Shown: positions 9,901 through 19,063, counted from the first letter of the stretch. The stretch is DNA of 64,000 nt from Aphrocallistes beatrix (GCA_963281255.1 OY725490.1:6138001-6202000); one strand, 5' to 3'. Made by a program: numbers and translations. The notes: generated by a model not told the origin, from the sequence alone.

Positions 9901-10361
9901 ACTCAAACAAACACTCAATCAGGGTGTTGAAATTATATTCGTTAGAGGAGATTACATTCTACTGTTTGAATGGATTTTTCGGTTGCTTGCAGTCCTGTAC
10001 TAACTTAGTAAAGTTGGAACTAGCGTATACTAGCATAAGTTGTGATGACGTCACTCTCTGGCGTTCGGCAGTTCACAGTCTCACCTCTTTACTTCATTTG
10101 AATTTGTACCATGTCTCCCTTTCTGATTCAGGGATGTGGAGTCTATGTAGAGGTCTCCTCTTTCATCCTACCATTAGAAGTTTGGAAGCAATCTCCTGTC
10201 AACTTAGTTCAAATTCCTGTTTTCCTCTCACGAATCTGATTCCTACTCTCGAACAGCTGAAGTACCTGCGTGTGACAGAACTCTCCAAACCCAATCCTGA
10301 ACCTATCAAACTCCTCGAGCTTACAGCTGTTATGTATCTTGTAGTGCATAAACTCCATTAG
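6972..10361 (+). CDS. NACHT-LRR (NLR-type) receptor with DED-like N-terminus
   Basis: A 1129-residue frame in one exon. Residues ~1-70 and ~90-165 each look like a death-effector-type six-helix segment (RPDLV at 65-69, RKDLIELSLLLLDIE at 139-153). This is a structural impression, not a firm match. The NACHT ATPase is clear: Walker A GTSGSGKT at 286-293, Walker B LLLIIDGLDEF at ~373-383, and the TSRPGAW sensor at ~411-417. About residues 730-1110 are leucine-rich repeats. NLRs are cytosolic sensors that oligomerise on ligand binding; DED partners are typically caspase-8-like. A 28-base direct repeat (8249-8276, 8288-8315) adds 13 residues in frame after the sensor. ATG follows TATTTTTTAG, so an upstream non-coding exon is possible. 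Helitron-like ends flank the gene 24 bases upstream and 5 bases after the stop. Confidence 0.85.
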   Translation: MSALSPLKELSDALSRHDIQQLHDSLSLPDGVCDRDSDGALFFLALQKWNKFDPFIFHNSLLAIRPDLVGVALNISWLCIDVPGMYSNQPLTVKGLVQLLQCGISNKDLHLIHTAYESEESEMKFDNTMKLLLRNNVLRKDLIELSLLLLDIELGTIAEKLDAYRKAFQNMCDHEFISKFRKELARLGKQIIGGEHYLKEFLERQFRNVKQMLSKDDAVNLEKVYVDLTILKQKSIYFCYHDETTYNEIAYLRKIANKEVDITPIDFMEEMKSCDQSKPEIKCIIGTSGSGKTFLCNRTALTLGNDELSQFSYLLCIPCRKQEWNKMESSRVEAGLPITFDFICEWLLLGLPVGPSWTTDLAKHITETDGEGLLLIIDGLDEFPNDVPFQKTLLYFLLARKALTRSFILLTSRPGAWADISISHELTFYRVLGFSGILITFYRVLGFSPAQRDLYFKKQFDDDAIVQRCIRLLDRHDEIKQLSLIPANASLFAALLKSEDGACIHSLTRLYYELTLYLIRRQLTRMRLEELPKVSKLSELDSNVLECLHSIGFIAYKGVAMREMIFAKKVPLRVGKVLKSSECLGLVQEYVKVDKMGIFTKVWSFGHLTIQEFIGAIWLKSTSWRDQCVFVRFLVHTNCVFSVFRMVLRFLCGLLSNESMNVFYLLYKHVIPRTVPIHHLPECVQLRYEGSYYHSLFHFTGWEEFTEKYLQLNEMLSESDCDSIPNFFQVCRRFLPDSVCFYIESAVTPNEWICFLDSLPLFEHIHLIYLDFNYITPKQLFDLFECIRQCSVSCVSLKLYHKSTTEVLDYANAIQRTQLTNTKLCLELDWCILTETEPVKALSTCSANQMLSGLSLYGNDFPPDTLSLLTNHISTCYYLSYSHSNTSEYEVLLSRLSSATHINGLHLYDIPTEHHQRLYSLLPSLPNLGEITWCNADNSYSILPYISHLFTLSYLHLQCYQSTYDSNLSNSLLQLLHSNKHSIRVLKLYSLEEITFYCLNGFFGCLQSCTNLVKLELAYTSISCDDVTLWRSAVHSLTSLLHLNLYHVSLSDSGMWSLCRGLLFHPTIRSLEAISCQLSSNSCFPLTNLIPTLEQLKYLRVTELSKPNPEPIKLLELTAVMYLVVHKLH
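8249..8315 (+). repeat. in-frame 39-bp tandem duplication inside the NLR gene
   Basis: A 28-base word beginning CACCTTTTACCGTGTGCTGG occurs twice with a period of 39 bases (11-base spacer), so the protein carries the phrase TFYRVLGFS twice. Being a multiple of three it keeps the frame. The two copies are identical, indicating a recent event. Confidence 0.9.
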
Positions 10362-10365
10362 GTAA

Positions 10366-10913
10366 TCCTTACTATTAAAACTCGATTAATGTGTATATAT
10401 GTACGTATACATATATACGTGTATATATATATATCTGTAACGAATTGATTGAAGAAACTGCCAGGCACAGAAAGCTGATTTTTGGCATGTGCGAGTCTTT
10501 TGGCTATGGCTCCACTAAGTTCTGAGCTCAGACGAAAATGTCGACTCATCATGGAATTATGACGTCATTGTCACCTTTGTTATAATTAGAAATTTCAGTT
10601 TTTCGACCATAACAGCCATTTTAGGTGATAGAAGGCTGAAATTTTAATAGAATGTGTATATTAACATACTTCACATATGATCAACTATCATCAAAAAATG
10701 ATGACTCATCACTCTATTATGGCGTCATCATTACTCATCAAAATTTTAAAAATTGACAAATTTTGTGATTTTTCGTGTGATATCGATTATAACAGTAGGA
10801 CAGAAGAATTTAGAGATGCTATCTACCTTATAATTAATCAGTGTGACCCCAGGGGCGCCTCTGGCGGACACAGTGTTCGCCAGCCACGCAGCGCAAGCAA
10901 GCGAAGCCGCTTG
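10366..10913 (+). mobile_element. Helitron-like non-autonomous element, full-length reference copy
   Basis: It starts A|TCCTTACTATTAAAACTCG and ends with the hairpin CAAGCG-AAGC-CGCTTG followed by T. The 5' TC, insertion between A and T, absence of a target duplication and 3'-terminal hairpin are Helitron-like, but the last four bases are CTTG rather than the usual CTRR. A further hairpin (CTGGCGGACAC/GTGTTCGCCAG) lies ~40 bases from the end. It contains one exact TGACGTCA and one degenerate TGGCGTCA. No coding capacity. Other copies: 140-360, 361-563, 6819-6947, 22164-22665, 43955-44245, 59333-60457. Confidence 0.55.
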
Positions 10914-12154
10914 TAATAAGTTAAATTTAGAATGTGTCACTGGTGTCAGTTAGTAACAGGGGCAGCGCTAGTGGGCTACAACAGGGTGGGCATCAGCGGG
11001 CATCGAATCTGACAGGGTGGGCAACTGAAAAATCATGTTTCTACTATTTATATCAGACACCAGTGAGAAAATCCAAGGGTGGGCATCAGAGTGGGCAAAG
11101 GTTGATCGAGGGTGGTCTATATTTAGAACTACTAGATATTGACTACCTTGATCATTCGTTTCAATTCCACAATCAATTGTACACTAAACTGAGTTTGTGT
11201 TTCCACTCCTGAAACACTCACCACTTCACACCTCTCCCTAACTGTACTTTGTATTCATTCTAATAGAGCGACACTAAATAGTTCCGATTACAGAGGTGTT
11301 ATAATATGGAACTATATAATGTGAGTAGTACAAGAACTAGCGACAGGAAATGATTAGTTGGTGGAGAGGTGTGAAATGTCATAGTGACTTCTCCCATTAA
11401 CTGGACACATTTAACTAAAAATAAACCTGAAATGTCGGAAATCTGAAAATATTCAAAATTATACATGTTTCCGTTAAAATTTGATTGACCAATAGATTTG
11501 CATCTTTTGGATTTCTTATACTTAGCAGCTGTTGACTATGATTTTATTCTTTTGTTTTAAATTTGTTAATTTCCGGATTAGAAATAGACAACAAAATTGT
11601 TGATATTTGTGAAATATTTTACAACTATTTATGTATCCAAGGTGTGAATTTATCACTTCTATTGGGTTCTCAATATCCATGATCTACAAAATTATTTCCT
11701 CAAAATAGCTTGTGACACAATTGTAACAGCTATGCTACCTCGTCAACCTCAATTCTCTGTGTCGTATTCCACTGAATTAATTTCATTATTTGTTTTCTCT
11801 TTTCTAGACACTACACACTCAATACAATACTCTCACTGCATGAGTCAATCTTCTTTCTCACACATTCCTATTCGCCCATTCTATCTCTAAACTCTTTTTA
11901 CATAACAGTGTTTGCTTTTATTGTTAATATTGTTTGAATTAAATATTTTTGTGGGTTCCTTAATATTTTTTTACAGACCATCTAAGGATATTCTCTAAAT
12001 GTATGGGTGGCGTACTACCTCTGTCTGTCAGGAATCGCAGTTTGTGTGAATTCGCGAAAATTTATGATTTCTGGTTTTGGTATATCATAAGTATAGGCAT
12101 AGGCTCCGGTAGGGTTGGTAGGGCCATTGCCAGGGGTGGAGTGCAGGGGGACAG
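10914..12154. other. intergenic region with weak repeats
   Basis: Around 10975-11110 the word GGGTGGGCA occurs repeatedly. At ~11228-11378 a small inverted repeat (TTCACACCTCTCC ... GGAGAGGTGTGAA) suggests a tiny element. From 11400 to 12154 it is AT-rich, and no gene was recognised. Confidence 0.35.
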
Positions 12155-12456
12155 CAGGGGCGTAGCTACCATTGAGACAGAGGAGGCAATTGCCTCCTCG
12201 CTATTTCTGACAGTGGCCTCCAGGCCAAGGCAGAGACCTATCCGTTGAGACATGTCTCCTGCTCGCCTCCTCGCTTTGGAGATTCCAGTTAAGCCCTGGA
12301 GAGTTGCCTTATTCTTTCGCAATATTTTGTAGGATCGGCGACCGCAAAATCTTTTGTGACAACATTTATAGATATGTTCATGTCCTACCAATACTTCAGC
12401 GTAAAATACTATTTTACAGGCGCTCCCCCCATTTTAATTTGGGCACTACGCCACTG
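12155..12456. mobile_element. hAT-like short element
   Basis: Ends CAGGGGCGTAGC ... GCACTACGCCACTG are inverted copies of the common hAT-type CAGKGGCGTAG terminus. No clear 8-bp target duplication is seen, so it may be old. The interior (12300-12445) is repeated, inverted, at 1920-2065. Confidence 0.5.
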
Positions 12457-12603
12457 GCCATGGCTCAACCTATAATTTGTTGAGTTAATATCTTCTATTA
12501 GCCATAATAGTACTAAAGTAGTGTGCATTATTTGATAAAAGCATGAAACTTTTTACACAAATCTACACGCTATATAGAATTTTTTAGATGCGGAGCCATC
12601 TTG

Positions 12604-13179
12604 GAATTGACTTCTGAGGACCGTGACACCATGGATTAATTTATGACATCATAATCAATATTTTAACATCAAAAATTCCTTTTTTTGACCTTAACTTCCC
12701 CATTATTGGTATCCATTACCAATGTTTGACTTGGATGAATTAGCTCTATAGACAGTAGTCCTCTTGACAAAGCACTCAAAATTTCCAATTGGTAGTGCAA
12801 GCTCGCTTGGGTTTAGGAATAGAGATGGTTTGATCTATCAGAATGTGGTGTTTTGCCATGAGGTAGGAGTATACTAAAATAATGGTGTGTCAGCTAGTAA
12901 TTATGAGTATTAAAATTGATGACGTCATCATTAACAGCTGAGTAAGCATGTTCGATTCTTAATCAGACATTATCTGATACTTATTATTGAGCACATATGA
13001 TCCAATATTCAGATTTCTAAATGATATCAATTTTAATGTATTCCAACTTTTGATCTTAATGATGACGTAATCATTCGATGATGTCGCAATTTTTTCAGGT
13101 TATGCCATCAGTAAGTGATTGCATTATACACTTGTGATAAAAATTAATCCATGGTGTCACGGTCCTCAGAGGTCAATTC
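12604..13179. mobile_element. MITE with ~45-base terminal inverted repeats
   Basis: The left end GAATTGACTTCTGAGGACCG and the right end, its inverted counterpart with one change, continue through GTGACACCATGGATTAATTT. The interior is non-coding with one TGACGTCA near 12922. The target duplication is unclear and the superfamily unassigned. Confidence 0.65.
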
Positions 13180-13506
13180 GAGAGTCAAAAACTAGGGAGT
13201 GCCATTGCCTTAGTGTATAGAATGCTATGGTATTACATATTGATACGTATAATATTCTCTAGAGTCTAGAATAAAGATTAAAATATTCTATATAATTAAC
13301 ATAATTGATTGCAATGCTTACGATAAAAAGCTGTCTTTGGATAAAACAGTCAACTTACGAAATTTAATAGACGGGGGGGTCGGAAGAAAATCCATAAATT
13401 AATAAGCGGGGGTCCGTTTATTCGGACCCCTAGAGTAATAGGCGAAGTCGACTCTAGTATATTTGATAGAAAGGGGAATATTGACTACAGAGATTTTATT
13501 AATTAA

Positions 13507-14030
13507 AGTACTGTTGCGTAGATTCGTGAGATCGTAGATCCATGAGATTCTTATACTATATAACCATGGATGGTTTTCTAGCGTAGAATTCTGAGATTAT
13601 CCGTAGAATCGTGAGATTTTGTTTCGCTCACTCAAATGATCTTGTGGTTCCGGCTTCACCACAACTTGATAACTATCGCCACTAAATAGTGCCACGCGAC
13701 ACAATTTGATGGTCCTCGACACAATTTAGTGGTACACGACACAATTTACTTGGTAAAACCTCATATGGACCATGGATGAATTTTATTTTGCATTTATGGT
13801 CCATATGGGGATTTATCATAGCAAATTGTGTCTCGTGCCATTAAATTTTGTCGCGTGCCACAATTTTGTGGCGGTGGTTGTCAAGTTACGATGAAACTGA
13901 TTGAACCATAAGGCGATTTGAGTAAACGGAACAAGATCTCACGCTTCTACGGATAATCTCAGATATCTACGCTAGAAAACCATCCATGGTTATATAGTAT
14001 AAGAATATCACGAATCTACACAACAGTACT
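13507..14030. mobile_element. foldback MITE (AGTACTGTTGCGTAGAT family)
   Basis: Long inverted arms start AGTACTGTTGCGTAGATTCG and end with the inverse. They include TATACTATATAACCATGGATGG, GCGTAGAATTCTGAGATTATC and repeated ACACAATTTAGTGG words near the centre. A shorter relative sits at 43442-43799. Non-coding; superfamily unknown. Confidence 0.65.
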
Positions 14031-14420
14031 GCACACCCAAGTTTAGTGGTCCGTGCGCCTAATGACGCCAATTTTGATTGTTTTCCATTAGGAGCCCCTG
14101 TAGCCAAGATTTGAGACCAGAACAGGACAGCCTTAATTTAAATCCCGATATCCTATTATTAGTATAGATTACGATATAAAAATGGAGAACTGTTGAATAG
14201 TTATTTCCAGTAGCGATAGAATGTAGAAAATTTTTAAGCAATGCAGCATCATCAAATAAAATCAGGAATTTTTTAATGCCCTAGTGACCAGTTGGCACTT
14301 TTTGCCTTTTTTGGAAATTTGGAAAATGTCCAAGTTTTGTGTTGTGTTATAATTATCCTACCTGGATAATTTTGATTAATTTTACACTACACAAAACTTA
14401 TCCAACCTGGACATAAATCG

Positions 14421-14613
14421 GGGCATGCCTAATTTCCGGGACGGGACGAGTCAAGATGCCTAATTTCCGGGACGGGACGAGTCAAGATGCCTAATCTCCG
14501 GGACGGGAAATAAAAGGTACCTAATTTCCGGGACGGGATCCCGTCCCATCCCGGAAATTAGGTATCTAGATTTTCCGAACTGTCCCGTCCAGTCCCGAAA
14601 ATTAGGCATACCC
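14421..14613. mobile_element. tandem-repeat element with 9-bp target duplication
   Basis: Termini GGGCATGCCTAATTTCCGGG ... AAATTAGGCATACCC enclose repeats of a unit containing CCTAATTTCCGGGACGGGA. The exact 9-bp direct repeat CATAAATCG flanks it (14412-14420, 14614-14622). The uninterrupted target sequence is visible at 15690-15705. Nine-base duplications point to Mutator-like (MULE) or related transposases. Confidence 0.8.
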
Positions 14614-14736
14614 CATAAATCGGCATAATTATATACAGTGAAACCTCCGATAGTGAACATCTTATTTTGAACGACAGGGTGAGCATCAGCGAGGATACCT
14701 CGATATAGTGAACAAAACTCGGGTCCCGAAGGTTTG

Positions 14737-15505
14737 TAATATAGACACCTCACTGTTGGATGTGTTCACAGTGCTAGCGCCGCTCCACAGCCGTTCTCCT
14801 GCCGCAGCGGCCCGAGGCCAGGTTCTGGACAGAGAGTTAGTACCGTCTACAAGCTCCCCCCAGATGGCGGCCTCCCCTCCCATCACTAGCTCCTGCTGTT
14901 CCTTGGTCCCTCCGAAGTTCAGTGGGTCGCACCTGAAGTAGTCGAAGTAGTCGGGAGATAGAGAGATCCGGTCCAGGTACCAACAAGAAGATAGGAGGGC
15001 ATGGTACCCTGCTTTGGTGGCCTTATTCATCTCACTGGCACACGATTTCCCTCCTTTCCACACATGGATTATTGTGTCGTCCTTAATCTTATTTCCGTTG
15101 TCGAATACTTCCTGCCACACCACATAGCTCCTGTTCAGCCTCTCCACCAGCTGCAGCAACTTTCCGATGTAGAACTCCTCAAAGCGAGCGTAGTTGGTGT
15201 AGCCACGCTCCTCCATCCACTCCTGGATACGCGGGTTGGAAGCCCAGCACGAGAAGCCCACTTCATCCCCTCCCAGGTGGATGTACTGGTCCCTGAAGTC
15301 CCCGACTATCTCTGCGAACAGAGCGGACAGGAAGGGCCAGGTCACGTTAGAGATAGCATTGATAGGTCCGTACGTACCGTCCCGTTCCCCGTCTGTGTAA
15401 CAGGGTGTGAGGAGGCCGGGGGCTCCCTTTCCCCAAGCGGCGGTGTGTCCCGGGGTGTCAAACTCCACCATCACGCGCACTCCGTGCAGGTTAGCGTAGA
15501 CGCAA
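14737..15505 (-). pseudogene. inverted partial copy of beta-hexosaminidase (GH20 core)
   Basis: Nearly identical, in reverse orientation, to 16766-17521 of the intact gene. The frame stays open for ~255 residues and keeps the catalytic HLGGDEV motif, but lacks the signal peptide, the N-terminal domain and the last ~50 residues, running into unrelated sequence at both ends. Differences include KSCASEMNKAT here versus NSWASEMNKVT in the gene. Both sides carry the same flanking repeat (CTACACAAAACTT, CCAACCTGGACATAAATCGG), so the copy sits between direct repeats at 14337-14640 and 15600-15720. It is probably non-functional unless spliced to an unseen promoter. Confidence 0.85.
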
Positions 15506-15711
15506 TACAAAATTTAGGGCTGAGCCCCCCCTGGAACCCCGAAATTGTCCTTAGATTTCGAAAAGTTCGGCGCTCCTGCCTGTACGTCTGTTCACTAAAT
15601 GTAAAATTAATTAAAATTATCCAGGTAGGAAGATTATAATAATTATCACTACACAAAACTTGGGCATATACGTAATTATCCAACCTGGACATAAATCGGC
15701 ATAATTATATA

Positions 15712-15858
15712 CAGTGAAACCTCCGATAGGGAACACCTCTTTAGTGAACACAACCTATATACGTACATCAATAAAAATGAACTCTGGTTAATGAATACCT
15801 CGATATAGTGAACAAAAACTCGGGTCCAGGTGTTCAATATAGAGAGGGGGTTTGACTG
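15712..15858. mobile_element. pogo/Tigger-like short element
   Basis: CAGTGAAACCTCCGATAG ... GGGGGTTTGACTG with TA on each side; the interior has the words TAGTGAACA and CTCGATATAGTGAAC. A partial relative begins at 14636. It ends 105 bases before the hexosaminidase start codon. Confidence 0.7.
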
Positions 15859-15963
15859 TACTTATAACAGGAGTTGACTGTACCTCTTTTACGCATACCA
15901 GGACTACTACATTAGCTAAAGTATCATCTCTTCTGGACTTCTGCTGATCTCTCTACTGTAAGA

Positions 15964-17631
15964 ATGTATTGTCTTGTTTGCTTGATTCCTTTTGTTATAT
16001 CTCTTCTTATGTTTGTTCCTTTACTTCAGTGGATTCAAAACCATCGTTTCATCCATCATTACCAAAATGTTACTTCGAGTTCATCCATTAATTCCTTTCT
16101 CTGGCCTTATCCTTCCCAAATTGATTGCCTAGACAATGCACAAGTCATTCCAAATAACGTTGTGCAATACACTTTAATGCAATCCAACTTATTTCCAAAC
16201 GCGGAACAGATATTGAAACCTGCATTTGAAGAGTATTATGATATTATTTTCAAACTCACCACACAGATACCTGACAGCCCACGTCCTAACTCCACGGAAC
16301 ACGAGCTGAAGTTAGACTTCCTCCAATTGAACGTGACTCTCCTTTCAGATGATGTGAGGTTGTCGTTCGATACGAAGGAGGATTACAAACTGTCAATAGA
16401 CTACCCCGTATCAAATCTCACTGCGTCCACTGTGTACGGCGCACTGCGAGGCCTGGAGACATTCAGTCAGCTGGTATTAGCACGCAGTGACGGAAAGCTG
16501 TACCTCCACCAGTGCGACATATCCGATTCCCCTTTCTTCAAGCACCGAGGAATTCTCTACGACACCTCCCGTCACTTCTTGCCTGTCTCCCTCCTCAAGA
16601 AGCAGATACAGATCATGTCCTGGAACAAATTCAACGTGTTTCACTGGCACATAGTAGACCTGCAGGCGTTCCCGTATGTGAGTGAGACATTCCCCGAGTT
16701 GAGTGCGAAGGGGGCCTACTCCCCCAGACACACCTACTCCAAGGCAGACGTACAGGAGGTCATCCGCTACGCTAACCGGCACGGAGTCCGCGTGATGGTG
16801 GAGTTTGACACCCCGGGACACACCGCCGCTTGGGGAAAGGGAGCCCCCGGCCTCCTCACACCCTGCTACACGGACGGGGAACGGGACGGTACTTACGGAC
16901 CTATCAATGCTATCTCCAACGTGACCTGGCCCTTCCTGTCCGCTCTGTTCGCAGAGATAGTCGGGGACTTCAGGGACCAGTACATCCACCTGGGAGGGGA
17001 TGAAGTGGGCTTCTCGTGCTGGGCTTCCAACCCGCGTATCCAGGAGTGGATGGAGGAGCGCGGCTACACCAACTACGCTCGCTTTGAGGAGTTCTACATC
17101 GGAAAGTTGCTGCAGCTGGTGGAGAGGCTGAACAGGAGCTATGTGGTGTGGCAGGAAGTATTCGACAACGGAAATAAGATTAAGGACGACACAATAATCC
17201 ATGTGTGGAAAGGAGGGAATTCGTGGGCCAGTGAGATGAATAAGGTCACCAAAGCAGGGTACCATGCCCTCCTATCTTCTTGTTGGTACCTAGACCGGAT
17301 CTCTCTATCTCCCGACTACTTCGACTACTTCAGGTGCGACCCACTGAACTTCGGAGGGACCAAGGAACAGCAGGAGCTAGTGATGGGAGGGGAGGCCGCC
17401 ATCTGGGGGGAGCTTGTAGACGGTACTAACTCTCTGTCCAGAACCTGGCCTCGGGCCGCTGCGGCAGGAGAACGGCTGTGGAGCGGCGCTAGCACTGTGA
17501 ACACATCCAACAGTGAGGTGTACGACAGACTGCACAAGCATCGGTGCAGACTCTTGAACAGAGGCGTGCCAGCACAGCCGCTAGGACCTGGTTACTGCTC
17601 CTACCCATGGGATCCGATCCTTCCCTCCTGA
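15964..17631 (+). CDS. beta-hexosaminidase (GH20, HEXA/HEXB-like)
   Basis: A 555-residue single-exon frame, close to the usual length of animal lysosomal hexosaminidases. Residues 1-24 are a hydrophobic signal/anchor. The glycohydro-20b N-terminal domain follows, then the TIM barrel: HRGILYDTSRHF (194-205), NKFNVFHWHIVD (221-232), VRVMVEFDTPGH (276-287), and HLGGDEV (342-348), whose Asp346-Glu347 form the catalytic pair. The enzyme removes terminal beta-linked GlcNAc/GalNAc from glycoconjugates in the lysosome or outside the cell. ATG at 15964 is the first in frame ahead of the hydrophobic segment. The first ~300 bases are AT-rich while the rest is markedly GC-rich. Two inverted fragments (1641-1892, 14737-15505) derive from this gene or a sister. 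Confidence 0.93.
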   Translation: MYCLVCLIPFVISLLMFVPLLQWIQNHRFIHHYQNVTSSSSINSFLWPYPSQIDCLDNAQVIPNNVVQYTLMQSNLFPNAEQILKPAFEEYYDIIFKLTTQIPDSPRPNSTEHELKLDFLQLNVTLLSDDVRLSFDTKEDYKLSIDYPVSNLTASTVYGALRGLETFSQLVLARSDGKLYLHQCDISDSPFFKHRGILYDTSRHFLPVSLLKKQIQIMSWNKFNVFHWHIVDLQAFPYVSETFPELSAKGAYSPRHTYSKADVQEVIRYANRHGVRVMVEFDTPGHTAAWGKGAPGLLTPCYTDGERDGTYGPINAISNVTWPFLSALFAEIVGDFRDQYIHLGGDEVGFSCWASNPRIQEWMEERGYTNYARFEEFYIGKLLQLVERLNRSYVVWQEVFDNGNKIKDDTIIHVWKGGNSWASEMNKVTKAGYHALLSSCWYLDRISLSPDYFDYFRCDPLNFGGTKEQQELVMGGEAAIWGELVDGTNSLSRTWPRAAAAGERLWSGASTVNTSNSEVYDRLHKHRCRLLNRGVPAQPLGPGYCSYPWDPILPS

Positions 17632-17852
17632 ACCCGATCATAGCTTGAATTTGCTTTCCTGCGATCCTCGGATTCTGGCTGTTTTATTTGTATGTAGAGG
17701 AATCCGAGATTTGGGTTTTATTGTATATCTGTAAATATGTATTTTAGCTTATTTTATTTATATTATCTACATATATTGCTGTTCATGGGAGATATAGGAA
17801 ATCCCTTTTATAATCTACATAGATGTCTATCTAGATTCCAAAATACAGTTCC

Positions 17853-17858
17853 AATAAA
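17853..17858 (+). terminator. polyadenylation signal of the hexosaminidase gene
   Basis: AATAAA lies 222 bases after the stop codon and 140 bases before the next gene on the same strand. Confidence 0.5.
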
Positions 17859-17997
17859 GAGTTTGCTACTATACGTAGAGTTGTGCCCCCTTGGGGTGCA
17901 TAATAAGCCATCCTAATTGTACTTACTTTCACACATCTGTTGACTTATAAAGTTGCACTCAGTTTCTGTTTTCCTTTACCGTAGCGGTAGTTAGCGC

Positions 17998-18429
17998 ATG
18001 TCTGCAGAAGTTGATAAGTTTGAAGCCGCTTCAACACCGCACAAAACTGCTCAGTCCTTAGATATCCTTCCACTTGACATCAGTATTCCTACTTTGGAAT
18101 GTGATGCTACTACTGATGCATTCTTCAACGCTTATAAGAGTAATACTCCTCTAATGGGTGATGAGTGCTCGAACTCGGATCAGAGAAGGCTGACGAGTTC
18201 TTTCAGAGGAAGGACTCTCGTTGCTAAGCCCATTATTCCAGGGAATGACTTGGTTTGCATGGTGACCAAGACCCAAGTCACAGAGACTGCTGGCACTCTG
18301 TTACAGTTGGTGAACACTTCGGACTCTCTGATAGAATGGAGTTTCCCTGAGGATGCAGAGAATATGGGCTCTCTAACTAAATCCGTGGAATGGTTTGATA
18401 TTGCTAGCTCTATTCATTCTAATTCGTAA
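17998..18429 (+). CDS. RNASEH2C: ribonuclease H2 subunit C
   Basis: A 143-residue single-exon protein. The family pattern is present in order: LDILPLDI near residue 22 (corresponding to the LLPC(E/D)I strand), SSFRGRTLVAKPIIPGNDLV at ~66-85 (the conserved FRGR-L motif), a short linker, then SLIEWSFPEDAE (~109-120) and VEWFDIASSIHSN at the C-terminus, matching the W..iA.aiH motif. RNase H2C is the small scaffold of the trimeric nuclear RNase H2, which removes ribonucleotides from DNA and cleaves RNA:DNA hybrids; it pairs with subunit B to support catalytic subunit A. Human RNASEH2C is 164 residues. It starts 140 bases after the upstream poly(A) signal, so the genes are tightly packed. Confidence 0.8.
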   Translation: MSAEVDKFEAASTPHKTAQSLDILPLDISIPTLECDATTDAFFNAYKSNTPLMGDECSNSDQRRLTSSFRGRTLVAKPIIPGNDLVCMVTKTQVTETAGTLLQLVNTSDSLIEWSFPEDAENMGSLTKSVEWFDIASSIHSNS

Positions 18430-18574
18430 TTTTGCGAAATTAGAACCCGAAAATGTTAATCTACCAATCAGTTAGTATAATATTTTCCTGTGATCGCTTC
18501 ATCCACCTATTCTCTATTTTAACATACACCTTCCATGCCTCCCAATTTTCGATACAAATAGTTATAATACTAAT

Positions 18575-19063
18575 CATAGCCTACTCTAATAATGCCTCAC
18601 AGTAGACTGAAAATTATGGACTAGGGATGAAGTAGTAGCCGAATGGATTAATACACGATTAGCCTAAAATCGTTAACCATGCTGAATAAGCATTAAGAAT
18701 GTATTACCAGCATATATAAACATGATGGCAGAGTACATATATCTGTTGGAAAAATTTCGATTAGTCATCATATCATTCCGCAACAGGTCATTTTAAGCAC
18801 GATTTTGGCAATTTTCTAAGCTGTTTTAACCCTATTTCTAAATGGTATTAAGGTGTAATTTATGTGTCGAACCAAGATTAGTACGAGTTGATTTGAAAAA
18901 TTTAGAATTTTTCAATGGAATGTTGCTACATTCCTACGTTGCTATGGTAAAGCATTTTGATCAGTTTGTGCCATACCCTGCAAACTGTAAGAACTAGGTC
19001 TTCAAATTTGATCGTGTTTGATAGGCAATGGACTACTTCCTATTAGGTGATAATTAGGGTTGC
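18575..19063. mobile_element. half copy of the CATAGCC foldback family
   Basis: It begins CATAGCCTACTCTAATAATG, then GCCTCACAGTAGACTG, GGACTAGGGATG, AGCATATATAAACATG and GGAATGTTGCTACATTCC, i.e. one arm of the element type seen at 5078-6125. It is almost identical to 38481-38908. The second arm is absent. Confidence 0.65.

Noticed and set aside
16477..17265. 262-residue antisense frame opposite the hexosaminidase
   Set aside because: A shadow of GC-rich coding sequence. It appears again opposite the partial copy (15001-15639), as expected for a mirror of the real frame.
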